Positions 43,333 through 52,913 of a stretch of 64,000 nucleotides of DNA are shown piece after piece. The translations under genes and the position numbers were made by a program. Origin of the DNA: Cyclobacterium lianum (GTDB taxonomy: Bacteria > Bacteroidota > Bacteroidia > Cytophagales > Cyclobacteriaceae); contig NZ_FRCY01000013.1 of NCBI RefSeq assembly GCF_900143075.1, forward strand, positions 78,809 through 142,808, in the 5' to 3' direction. How positions within the stretch are numbered: position 1 is the stretch's first letter; each line of letters opens with the position of its first letter. The notes under the pieces are model-generated. The model did no database searches and was not told the DNA's origin. It saw only the letters and a list, made by a program, of their open reading frames with translations.

Positions 43333-44436
43333 ATGATGAAAAAGAAAAAACTTGTTTGGACAATAGGATTTGTACTTGTGGTATTGTTGCATTCGTGCAA
43401 CCAGGGGAATACAGATGTGAAAAATAGGCATACCGACAAAGAACCGGACGGGATAGAAATCAGCACCGTTGCGTATGAACATGTATTTGGCGATGACCGG
43501 CCCTTTCCGCAGTGCCACGCGTCTACCATTGTGGGGCTTGGTGATGGGACGTACCTGATGGCCTGGTTTGCAGGATCTCATGAAAAAAACGATGATGTGG
43601 GAATCTGGACAGCAAAGGGGTCTCCCGGTGACTGGTCAGCACCCAAATTGCTGGTAAAGGTGAGGAATGACCCCCATTGGAATCCGGTGCTGTTTAATGC
43701 TCCGGATGGGAAGGTATATCTCTATTTTAAGGTAGGAAAGGAAATTGATTACTGGGAAACCTGGGTACAGCACACCGAGGATGGAGGAGACAGCTGGTCG
43801 GAGGCTGTCGAGCTGGTACCGGGGGATAAAGGCGGTCGTGGGCCTGTAAGAAATCACATGCTGGTATTGTCTGACGGTACCTGGCTTGCTCCGGCCTCTG
43901 ATGAGAAAAATAAGGTATGGACGGTTTTCGTAGACCGCTCAGAGGATGGCGGAAAAACCTGGGAGGCCACCGAAAAACTGGAAATGGACCGTAATGTAAT
44001 TGAAGGGGAAGGGGTGATCCAGCCCGCGCTTTGGGAGTCAAAACCCGGGCATGTACACATGCTGATGCGGAGCAGCTCCGGAAAAATCTGCCGGGCAGAC
44101 TCGGAGGACTATGGAAAAACCTGGTCGGCTGTAGAAGAAACCTCTCTTCCGAACAATAATAGCGGAATCGACGTGGCCCATTTGGGTGCGGAGAAGCTGG
44201 CAGTGATTTACAATCCGGTTTCTGAGAATTGGGGAGACAGGTTTCCGATTTCTGTAGCCGTTTCCACAGACAATGGGCATACCTGGAGTCAAAGGTTTGA
44301 CATAGAAAAGGGCGAGGGAGAATCAGATGAACTCTCCTATCCCGCCATGTTTTACGAAGACGGGCATTTGGTAGCTTGCTATACCTGGAACAGGGAGAGA
44401 GTCGCATTCTGGAAGGGCAAAATCGAAGGAATTTAA
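43333..44436 (+). CDS. Sialidase-fold (BNR/Asp-box) lipoprotein
   Basis: 367 residues. Signal peptide with lipobox LLHSC (about residue 22), so a surface or periplasmic lipoprotein. A six-bladed beta-propeller of the BNR family follows, with Asp-box repeats TEDGGDSW, SEDGGKTW, SEDYGKTW and STDNGHTW. The sialidase FRIP/YRIP arginine motif is absent from the N-terminus; in its place is QCHASTIVGLGDGTYLMAWF. Therefore hydrolysis of sialic acid is not assured; relatives of this fold cleave other acidic sugars or act as lyases. Overlap-free start of the rightward arm; the next gene begins 9 bases after its stop. Confidence 0.8.
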   Translation: MMKKKKLVWTIGFVLVVLLHSCNQGNTDVKNRHTDKEPDGIEISTVAYEHVFGDDRPFPQCHASTIVGLGDGTYLMAWFAGSHEKNDDVGIWTAKGSPGDWSAPKLLVKVRNDPHWNPVLFNAPDGKVYLYFKVGKEIDYWETWVQHTEDGGDSWSEAVELVPGDKGGRGPVRNHMLVLSDGTWLAPASDEKNKVWTVFVDRSEDGGKTWEATEKLEMDRNVIEGEGVIQPALWESKPGHVHMLMRSSSGKICRADSEDYGKTWSAVEETSLPNNNSGIDVAHLGAEKLAVIYNPVSENWGDRFPISVAVSTDNGHTWSQRFDIEKGEGESDELSYPAMFYEDGHLVACYTWNRERVAFWKGKIEGI

Positions 44437-44445
44437 TTGGCAGAT

Positions 44446-45501
44446 ATGGCTTTGAAAGTTAATGTAATCCTGGGCTTTTACTTATTGTTAATGGCGCTTA
44501 CTGCCGTCGCGCGTCAGGAAGCTACCTATGCCGAAAAATTGGGCTTTCCTACCGGGGCAAGGGTGGTGATATTTCATGTTGACGATGCAGGGATGTCCTA
44601 TGAATCCAACGAGGGGACGATCAGGTCGATAGAAAACGGAGTGGCCACCTCCTGCAGTATCATGATGCCATGCCCCTGGGCGGCCAGTTTTATCAGACAT
44701 GCGCTGCAGGAGCCCATGGACGCAGGTATTCACCTCACACTGACTTCTGAATGGAGTGATTATCGCTGGCATCCTGTTTCGGGGAAAGAGGCAGTTCCCG
44801 GGCTGGTCGATCCGGAGGGCGCTTTTTGGCCATCGGTAAATGAGGTGGTGCGACACGCCTCTGCCGATGAGGTGGAAGTCGAAATACGAGCCCAGATCGA
44901 CAGGGCACTGGCCATGGGTTTGAAGCCGACACACCTGGACAGTCATATGGGTACCTTGTTTTACCATCCTCCCTTTTTGGAACGATACATTAAAGTAGGC
45001 GTGGACTATGGCATACCTGTCATGTTTCCCGGAGGCAACAATAAGCTTTTGGAACAGTCTATGAATGACAATATGATCAAGGCATTGAAAAAGGAAGGGA
45101 AATACAGTGAAGGTATGGAGCTGCCCCGCAATGAAATGCTGGAAAAGTCGGCAGCGATCGGTAAGCAGATCTGGACCGCCGGTCTTCCAGTATTGGACGA
45201 TTTACACAGTGTGAGCGGAAATTGGAAACCGGACGGAAATCCGGATGATAAAGCCTGGGGCAAATTTAAAGTGGCACAGTTTAAGGCTGTGCTGAGGGAA
45301 ATGGAGCCCGGACTTGCCATGATCATTGTGCACAGCAATGGAGATCGTAAAACTTTTGACCGGATCAGTTCTTCGGGAGGATCGAGGTACGCGGATATGT
45401 TGGCAATGACCGATCCGGAATTGGAAAAATTTATCGCTGAGGAGGGAATTTTACTGACGACCTGGCAGGAAGTAATGGAAAGAAGAAAGAGAATCAAATG
45501 A
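44446..45501 (+). CDS. ChbG/YdjC-family carbohydrate deacetylase, secreted
   Basis: 351 residues from the ATG at 44446 (a TTG at 44437 is the alternative). A signal peptide (about 1-22) precedes a deacetylase domain of the ChbG/YdjC/HpnK family: FHVDDAGMSYESNEG with Asp46 and Asp47, His96 in AGIHLTL, and His163, Asp165 and His167 in THLDSHMG form the metal site. Known members remove acetyl groups from N-acetylated sugars such as chitobiose. Unlike cytoplasmic ChbG this one is exported. Its stop codon overlaps the start of the next gene (ATGA). Confidence 0.85.
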   Translation: MALKVNVILGFYLLLMALTAVARQEATYAEKLGFPTGARVVIFHVDDAGMSYESNEGTIRSIENGVATSCSIMMPCPWAASFIRHALQEPMDAGIHLTLTSEWSDYRWHPVSGKEAVPGLVDPEGAFWPSVNEVVRHASADEVEVEIRAQIDRALAMGLKPTHLDSHMGTLFYHPPFLERYIKVGVDYGIPVMFPGGNNKLLEQSMNDNMIKALKKEGKYSEGMELPRNEMLEKSAAIGKQIWTAGLPVLDDLHSVSGNWKPDGNPDDKAWGKFKVAQFKAVLREMEPGLAMIIVHSNGDRKTFDRISSSGGSRYADMLAMTDPELEKFIAEEGILLTTWQEVMERRKRIK

Positions 45502-46685
45502 AGATACCATCATTATGTCTGTTACTGACGTTTCTGGGATTGACTGCCTTTGGACAATACATCCCCAGAGATAAGGTAATTGTGGACGAGCAACTGATAT
45601 TTCCGCTTCAGAAAAATCATGTTCATGGCAGCAGCATTGTAGCCCTTCCCAACGGTGATTTGCTCGCCGCATGGTTTGAAGGATCAGGAGAAAGAACTGC
45701 CGATGATGTACGGATCATGGGGGCAAGATTAAGGCGACGGGAGAGCCAATGGGGAGCTCCTTTTTTGCTGGCCGATACCCCCGGAATACCCGATTGTAAT
45801 CCGGTAATGTTTCTCAATCAGGAGGGCAAGCTTTTCCTGGTCTGGATAGCGGTACAGGCAAATCGCTGGGAGCAGTCTATTATCAGGTTGCGGACCAGCA
45901 CGGCCTATGACAATGCAGGCGCCCCCATCTGGAACTGGCAGGATAATATTTTGCTGAAGCCCGGCAGCGAATTTCACGAGGAGGTTGTCAGCAAATTCAG
46001 CGAGCTGCCTGAAAATAACTCCGGATGGGCAGAATATGCGCCCAAATACGACGACATGATCATTGAGGCAAGTAAGGATAGCAAAAAAACGAGCATCGGC
46101 TGGATGACGAGGATCAAACCACTCGTTTTGCAATCAGGAAGAATGCTCTTGCCGCTTTACTCTGATGGATTTAATCTTTCTATGGTGGCGATTTCTGATG
46201 ATGATGGCGCAACCTGGACCCCCAGTCTGCCAATAGTAGGAAGAGGCCCTATCCAGCCTGCACTGGCGCAGAGAGAAGATGGTGAAATAATGGCCCTGAT
46301 GCGGGATAGTGGAGATGCTCCCAACAGGTTGCAAAGAAGCTTTTCGACAGATGAAGGGATGACCTGGTCTGCTGCCGAGAAATCCAGTATTCCCAATACA
46401 GCCAGCGTAGAATTATTGACGTTGGACAATGGTCTCTGGGTGTTTTTAGGCAATGATGTGGATGATGGACGATACAAGTTATCCATGTATGTTTCCGATG
46501 ATGAAGGAAGGACCTGGAGGGGAAAAATTTACCTGGAAGATGAAAAAAAGGGCTTCGGAGGATTTTCCTATCCCTCGCTTATCCAGGATGTAGACGGGAT
46601 AATCCATGCTACCTATTCCTATCATCTCGAAAATGGTGACAAATCTATTAAATATGTAAAGATTGATCCAAATAATTTTTTCTGA
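45498..46685 (+). CDS. Second sialidase-fold (BNR/Asp-box) secreted protein
   Basis: 395 residues with a signal peptide (about 1-19, LLTFLGLTAFG). BNR propeller with Asp-box motifs SDDDGATW, STDEGMTW and SDDEGRTW. Near the N-terminus HGSSIVALPNGDLLAAWFEGSGE aligns in place with the first sialidase-fold protein (CHASTIVGLGDG), so the pair share an unusual His-containing motif where the sialidase RIP motif would stand. It is translationally coupled to the deacetylase gene by an ATGA overlap. Enzyme activity is likely, substrate unknown. Confidence 0.78.
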   Translation: MKIPSLCLLLTFLGLTAFGQYIPRDKVIVDEQLIFPLQKNHVHGSSIVALPNGDLLAAWFEGSGERTADDVRIMGARLRRRESQWGAPFLLADTPGIPDCNPVMFLNQEGKLFLVWIAVQANRWEQSIIRLRTSTAYDNAGAPIWNWQDNILLKPGSEFHEEVVSKFSELPENNSGWAEYAPKYDDMIIEASKDSKKTSIGWMTRIKPLVLQSGRMLLPLYSDGFNLSMVAISDDDGATWTPSLPIVGRGPIQPALAQREDGEIMALMRDSGDAPNRLQRSFSTDEGMTWSAAEKSSIPNTASVELLTLDNGLWVFLGNDVDDGRYKLSMYVSDDEGRTWRGKIYLEDEKKGFGGFSYPSLIQDVDGIIHATYSYHLENGDKSIKYVKIDPNNFF

Positions 46686-46985
46686 GGATAGTCCTTCCTG
46701 CCCCTTCTTCTGTATTACAGGTGAGTAGATTAATTGCCTCTGAAGGGTAGAATTGATTTGACTTTAGTAGTTAGGTTAGGTAAGTTTTGTCCGCTACTGT
46801 CTTTCGGGCAGGGCGGACAAATTTATTTTTGACAAACCTGGCGCAGCAGTGAACCCAAAACCCGATGTTGATAATTTGCGAATTTCCTCAAAGGGAGCAG
46901 TATTTTCGATGTTTTCTACTCTCTGAAAGGCTTGCCCGGATGTAGCCCCAAATAATGATCTCACCATTAAAATTTTCTTATAAAA
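46686..46985. other. Intergenic region with internal hairpin
   Basis: 300 bases between the second sialidase-fold gene and the propeller/barrel gene. It contains a strong hairpin at 46786-46821 followed by a T-rich stretch. No short coding frame of note. Confidence 0.5.
46786..46830 (+). terminator. Hairpin with T-rich tail, terminator or attenuator
   Basis: Nine-base arms TTTGTCCGC and GCGGACAAA, an inner CTGTC/GGCAG stem with TTTCG loop, then TTTATTTTTG. Would split the rightward arm into two units, or attenuate. Confidence 0.65.
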
Positions 46986-49223
46986 ATGAAGCAATTACAA
47001 TTCACATTCCTTTTGTTCCTGGGTTTCGTTTTTGGTTTCACGCAGTTGAAGGCGCAAAAGCTGCCTGTTTCCAGTGCAAAGAAACATTTAGACCTGCCTT
47101 TCATACAGGAATTTGCAGTCAGGTATTCACCTGAAGAGCAGCAACAATTTGTCAAAGCTTTTGCCGACAGGAATGGAACGGTTCAGGTTTTGTCCAGGGA
47201 TGGATTATATCGCCCCCATGCAGGAGACTTTTTGTATCCGGGGGAATTGATTCCGGACAGGACATACCTACCCATGAAAGATAAAGCTGTCAGCAGCATG
47301 ACGCTGGTTGACGGACAGTTTGTGTACCTGGACGAAAAGGCTGTTTTTAGCAACGCCTGGGCAGGTAGCCTTTACCTGGCGCATGCACTTCCGGCTGCCA
47401 GTATTTTTGCCCATGGCGAAGATTTTAATTTTTTGGTGTCAGACGGCAGCGCCCTTCAATTGATCGGAGAAGAAGGATCGTTGTGGCAGGGCAAGCTGGA
47501 CGGTTCGGAAATTCTGGATATAAAATACGACAGGCACAGAAAGGTTTTTTATTTGCTGTCTGCAAATGAAGTTCTGGTATTTTCACCTGGCCAAAAGTCA
47601 TTGGAGAAGATGTTTTCCGAAAACAAGCTCACCTGTTTTGAGCTACGCAGTGGAAAAGATAGATTGGCGATTGGCACCCGGGAAGGGTTTTTTGAATGGG
47701 ATCTCAATACGCGGCAGCGGATAGGCGAGAAAAATACCAGTTTGCCATGGCCGGATTTGACAGCGATCAAAGAGATCAATGGATTACTTTGGTTTGGGTC
47801 TGAGATGGGGGCTTTTATGCTTCGCGAGGATGGAAAGTTCAATTATTACTATGGAGAGCGGTGGTTACCTGCCGAAAGAGTAATCCAAATCAGCCAGAAA
47901 AACGAAGATGAAATACTGCTGCTGACTGATCAGGGACTGGGGACACTTGTTTTTGATACCTACACGCTGGCAGAGAAAGCTGCAATTTATGACAGACAGG
48001 TTCGGGAAAGACATATACGGCATGGCTTCAACGCCAGTCTTGTGGGAATGGAAAAGGGAAATGTGAACTCGGGGAGATTGGGTGACTCGGATAATGACGG
48101 TCTTTGGACATCGATGTACCTGGCTGGTGAAGCGTTTCGGTACGCTGTGACCGGCTCTGCAGATGCCTTGCAGCATGTAAGGGAATCGCTGGATGCCATG
48201 GAGCGTTTATATACCATCAATCCGGTAGCTGGGTTCCCTTCCCGGTCTTTTGAGCGGAGTGGCTACATAGAGCGGCTCTCAGACCCGGAGCGTTGGCAAC
48301 ACGCTGAAGATCCGGAATGGGACTGGAAGGCCACGACCAGCAGTGATGAGGCCATCGGGCATGTATTTGTGTTTGGCGTTATTGCAGAATTGGTGGAGGA
48401 TGAGACTATCCGCCATAAAGCGGTCCGGCTTTTGGACGAGCTCATGCAGCATATCGTGGACAACGATTGGTATCTGGTAGATTACGATGGAAAACCTACT
48501 ACCTGGGGAAGGTGGCATCCGGACTATGTCAATAGCTTTCCCACCATGGTAGGCGACCGGAAATTGAATTCCTCAAACATTGTAGCCATGCTGCAGACCG
48601 CCTATCATTTTACCGGGAAGGAAATGTACAAGGAAAAGGCATATGAACTTATGGAAAACCATGGCTATCTGGAAAACCTGATGCGTCCCATGGAGGAGAT
48701 CGGAAGGGCTAAGGAAGGAAGTGATGAATGGGCTGCCATGCTTTCCCAGTCCTGGAATCATTCTGATGATGAAATGTACTTTTTGGGTTATTGGGGTCTG
48801 TACAGGTATGCTTTCACCGATGAATTGAAAGAAAAATACAAAGCTGCCATCGTTGACCATTGGGAGGCCGAACGGCCCGAAAAAGATGGGCTCTGGAACA
48901 TCTTTACGGCTATGGTGTCTCCGGAGAATTTTGATCTGGAAGAAGCCATTTGGTATTTGGAAGAATACCCGCTGGATCTGATCAACTGGACAGTAAAAAA
49001 CAGTCACAGAAAGGATATCGAACTGATCGAGGAAAATTTCAGGCGCCAAACCACCCGGGAAGTGCTTCCTCCGGATGAATTACAGATCAGAAGACACAAT
49101 GCAAACCGCTTCGGGCTGGATGGCGGAAGGGATGGCACGCAGGAAAGTAGCGCAGGAGATATTTGGTTGCTGCCATATTGGATGGGTAGATACCTGGATG
49201 CGATCAGCTCACCATTGGAATAA
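46986..49223 (+). CDS. Secreted beta-propeller plus alpha/alpha-barrel protein, putative novel carbohydrate-active enzyme
   Basis: 745 residues with a signal peptide (about 1-23, cleavage after LKAQ). Residues 40-325 form short repeating beta units of a propeller (for example LDIKYDRHRKVFYLLSANEV and LTAIKEINGLLWFGSEMG). Residues 350-735 are helical with the aspect of an alpha/alpha-6 glycosidase barrel: GDSDNDGLWTSMYLAGEAF, SSDEAIGHVFVFG, TTWGRWHPDYVN and SQSWNHSDDEMYFLGYWG, rich in Asp, Glu and Trp that could be catalytic. I cannot name the family. Position between the sialidase-fold genes and the aldolase, 8 bases before the latter, makes a role in glycan cleavage likely. Confidence 0.6.
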   Translation: MKQLQFTFLLFLGFVFGFTQLKAQKLPVSSAKKHLDLPFIQEFAVRYSPEEQQQFVKAFADRNGTVQVLSRDGLYRPHAGDFLYPGELIPDRTYLPMKDKAVSSMTLVDGQFVYLDEKAVFSNAWAGSLYLAHALPAASIFAHGEDFNFLVSDGSALQLIGEEGSLWQGKLDGSEILDIKYDRHRKVFYLLSANEVLVFSPGQKSLEKMFSENKLTCFELRSGKDRLAIGTREGFFEWDLNTRQRIGEKNTSLPWPDLTAIKEINGLLWFGSEMGAFMLREDGKFNYYYGERWLPAERVIQISQKNEDEILLLTDQGLGTLVFDTYTLAEKAAIYDRQVRERHIRHGFNASLVGMEKGNVNSGRLGDSDNDGLWTSMYLAGEAFRYAVTGSADALQHVRESLDAMERLYTINPVAGFPSRSFERSGYIERLSDPERWQHAEDPEWDWKATTSSDEAIGHVFVFGVIAELVEDETIRHKAVRLLDELMQHIVDNDWYLVDYDGKPTTWGRWHPDYVNSFPTMVGDRKLNSSNIVAMLQTAYHFTGKEMYKEKAYELMENHGYLENLMRPMEEIGRAKEGSDEWAAMLSQSWNHSDDEMYFLGYWGLYRYAFTDELKEKYKAAIVDHWEAERPEKDGLWNIFTAMVSPENFDLEEAIWYLEEYPLDLINWTVKNSHRKDIELIEENFRRQTTREVLPPDELQIRRHNANRFGLDGGRDGTQESSAGDIWLLPYWMGRYLDAISSPLE

Positions 49224-49231
49224 TTAACTTT

Positions 49232-50041
49232 ATGGGCTTTTTGCGCAGTATAAGATCCGGAGAATTGGTTTATGGTACCTGCATCACTGCTCACCACCCA
49301 TTATGGCCGGCCGCAATGCAGCAGGCAGGACTGGATTTTGTCTTCATTGACACAGAGCATATTCCAATATCCAGAAATGAGTTGGCCCATATGTGCCAGG
49401 CGAATAGGGGTAGGCATATTTCTCCATTGGTACGGGTGACCAGGCCTGATCATTACCTGGCCTGTCAGGCCATAGATGCCGGAGCCGTAGGTGTAGTAGC
49501 TCCCTACATTGAGTCTGTGGAGGAGATCAGGGTTTTGGTGGGTGCTACCAAATACAGACCTTTGAAAGGTCGTAAACTATCAGGGATATTATCTGGAGAA
49601 GAGGCCATAGATCCTAAACTGAAGACTTATATTGACCGTTATAATCAGGGAAATATTTGCATAGCGAACATTGAAAGCGTTCCCGCACTCGATAAATTGG
49701 ACGAATTGTTATCCATAGAAGGACTGGACGCTGTCTTCATTGGTCCGCATGATCTATCTGTAAGTATGGGCATACCGGAAGATTATGATCACCCGGACTT
49801 TCAAACTGCCGTTAAACAAATAATCAGGACATGCAAAAAAAACAGTCTCGGGGTAGGCATTCACTTTTCAGAGGGTCCTGAAAGACAGCAAAAGTGGGTG
49901 AAAGAAGGTGCAAATATCGTTATTCACAGTTCCGATTTTGCTCTGATTGGGCGCACACTGATTTCAGATATCAACGTGATCAAATCCGTACATGCGGGAG
50001 AAAAACCTCAGGATAGGGGTAGCTTTGGGACCATCGTCTGA
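49232..50041 (+). CDS. HpcH/HpaI-family aldolase
   Basis: 269 residues, cytoplasmic, class II metal-dependent aldolase related to HpaI and 2-dehydro-3-deoxyglucarate aldolase; it cleaves a 2-keto-3-deoxy acid to pyruvate plus an aldehyde. Family residues are present: His43 in DTEHIP, Arg68 in PLVRVTRPD, metal-binding Glu148 in ANIES and Asp174 in FIGPHDLSVSMG. The substrate is likely an acid sugar released by the locus. The start ATG at 49232 follows the propeller/barrel gene by 8 bases. Confidence 0.88.
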   Translation: MGFLRSIRSGELVYGTCITAHHPLWPAAMQQAGLDFVFIDTEHIPISRNELAHMCQANRGRHISPLVRVTRPDHYLACQAIDAGAVGVVAPYIESVEEIRVLVGATKYRPLKGRKLSGILSGEEAIDPKLKTYIDRYNQGNICIANIESVPALDKLDELLSIEGLDAVFIGPHDLSVSMGIPEDYDHPDFQTAVKQIIRTCKKNSLGVGIHFSEGPERQQKWVKEGANIVIHSSDFALIGRTLISDINVIKSVHAGEKPQDRGSFGTIV

Positions 50042-50078
50042 TTACATTTATTTATTTTAATTTTATACCGTTAGTCGC

Positions 50079-50888
50079 ATGAATAGAATTACCGAACAAC
50101 CTTCTTTATACCGCCACCTGGAGAAGATGTCTGTTGCTGAATTGACAGCCCACATTAACAGGGAAGATAAAAAGGTTGCCATTGCAATTGAAAAAGCACT
50201 TCCCCAGCTCAATCTGCTGATAGAAAACATCGTCCAGAAACTACGGGATGGAGGCCGCTTATTTTACCTCGGAGCGGGTAGCGGGGGAAGGTTATCTGTG
50301 TTGGACGCGATTGAATTGCCGACCACCTACGGAATCCCCAAAGGAGTAGTAAATGTGATTTTGGCCGGTGGGGTAGATCGGCTCGTCGAGGCCAGAGAGG
50401 AAGAAGAAGATAACCTGGAAGCCGGCTGGCAGGCTTTGGAGCGGGAAAATATCTCGAACGCTGATTTCGTACTGGGTATATCGGCAAGTGGCACAACGCC
50501 CTTCGTCCTGGCAGCATTAAAGGCCTGCCGGCAGGCGGGTATTCCCACCGGTTGTATCGTCAGCAATCCTGGCACTCCCATAGCAGAGGAAGCAGATTTT
50601 CCGGTGGAGGTCATCACCGGTCCGGAATTTGTCACCGGTAGTACTCGTATGAAAGCCGGATCTGCCCAGAAAATGATTTTTGACATGATTTCTACGACGG
50701 CCATGATCAGACTGGGCAGGGTAGAGGATAATAAGATGGTAAATGTGCTGCTGATCAATGACAAGATCATAGACCGTGGAGTGAAAATGGTTATGGAAAG
50801 GGCAGGCATTGCAGATTACGAAGCGGCAAGAGCGCTGCTTATGGAAAAGGGTTCAGTAAAAAATGTATTGACTTTCCTGAGGAAATAA
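50079..50888 (+). CDS. N-acetylmuramic acid 6-phosphate etherase (MurQ)-like SIS protein, divergent
   Basis: 269 residues, about 30 shorter than E. coli MurQ (298), cytoplasmic. MurQ cleaves the lactyl ether of MurNAc 6-phosphate to GlcNAc 6-phosphate and lactate. The two catalytic Glu of the family are kept: Glu79 in VLDAIELPTTYG and Glu110 in EEEEDNLEAG correspond, by alignment from memory, to Glu83 and Glu114. However, the phosphate-loop motif GAGTSGR is GAGSGGR and the canonical SECPPTFG is IELPTTYG, so substrate may differ. VTGPEFVTGSTRMKAG-like segment (GPEFVTGSTRMKAG) is normal. Last gene of the rightward arm, ended by a terminator. Confidence 0.8.
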   Translation: MNRITEQPSLYRHLEKMSVAELTAHINREDKKVAIAIEKALPQLNLLIENIVQKLRDGGRLFYLGAGSGGRLSVLDAIELPTTYGIPKGVVNVILAGGVDRLVEAREEEEDNLEAGWQALERENISNADFVLGISASGTTPFVLAALKACRQAGIPTGCIVSNPGTPIAEEADFPVEVITGPEFVTGSTRMKAGSAQKMIFDMISTTAMIRLGRVEDNKMVNVLLINDKIIDRGVKMVMERAGIADYEAARALLMEKGSVKNVLTFLRK

Positions 50889-50920
50889 AAAAGGGTTCCG
50901 AAATTTTTCGGAACCCTTAT
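50889..50920. terminator. Bidirectional rho-independent terminator
   Basis: AAGGGTTCCGAAA pairs with TTTCGGAACCCTT with A-run before it. Lies between the convergent MurQ-like gene and atpC and serves both. Confidence 0.8.
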
Positions 50921-50940
50921 TCTATGTTGCTGTCTGCCGG

Positions 50941-51186
50941 TCAGGCAATCACCTTTTCGGCCAGTACAATGATTTTATTGTCATTTACCTCTACTACTCC
51001 TCCCTCAACTACCAGGGATTTGCGCCCACTGGAAGTAGTATAGGAAACAGCCCCTTTATCCAATGCGGATATGATGGCAGCGTGGTTGTTCAATACTTGA
51101 AAAGAACCGTTTGCTCCAGGAAAGGTAGCTTCTGACACTTCTCCTTCAAATACTTTTTTGTCCGGGGTAATGATCTCTAAATGCAT
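50941..51186 (-). CDS. atpC: F0F1 ATP synthase epsilon subunit, short form
   Basis: 81 residues, only the N-terminal beta-sandwich domain (HLEIITPDKKVFEGEVSEATFPGANGSF). The C-terminal two-helix domain that inhibits ATP hydrolysis in other bacteria is missing, giving roughly 55 fewer residues than E. coli. This short form is common in Bacteroidota as I recall. It follows atpD in one unit, 51 bases after it. Confidence 0.92.
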   Translation of the reverse strand: MHLEIITPDKKVFEGEVSEATFPGANGSFQVLNNHAAIISALDKGAVSYTTSSGRKSLVVEGGVVEVNDNKIIVLAEKVIA

Positions 51187-51237
51187 TTTTTCTATTTGTG
51201 ATGAGCAGGTTACCTGCCCCTCATTACAAACCTATCC

Positions 51238-52749
<1,512 letters not shown>

Positions 52750-52785
52750 TTAATATGAATAGGAACAATACTTTAAATTCGAGTG

Positions 52786-52815
52786 CAAAATTAGTTAATA
52801 TTGCTGAATACCAAA
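52786..52815 (-). promoter_or_regulatory. Promoter of atpDC
   Basis: On the minus strand TTTG (52815-52812), 18-base spacer, TAATTTTG (52793-52786). Predicted leader about 40 bases. Confidence 0.6.
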
Positions 52816-52913
52816 GGATGTTTTAAAAATTAATCCACTTTGTCTGGATTTTTTATGATACTATTTTTTTAAGGATTGGAATAGACCTCGTTCCTGTGTT
52901 TTTTGATTTCTTC

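Noticed and set aside
43333..46685. Assigning the two propeller genes as true sialidases (nanH)
   Set aside because: The FRIP/YRIP motif is missing and NanA/NanE-type sialic acid genes are absent, so only the fold is claimed.
46824..46831. TATTTTTG as a -7 promoter element for the propeller/barrel gene
   Set aside because: It is part of the T-rich tail of the hairpin and has no -33 partner.
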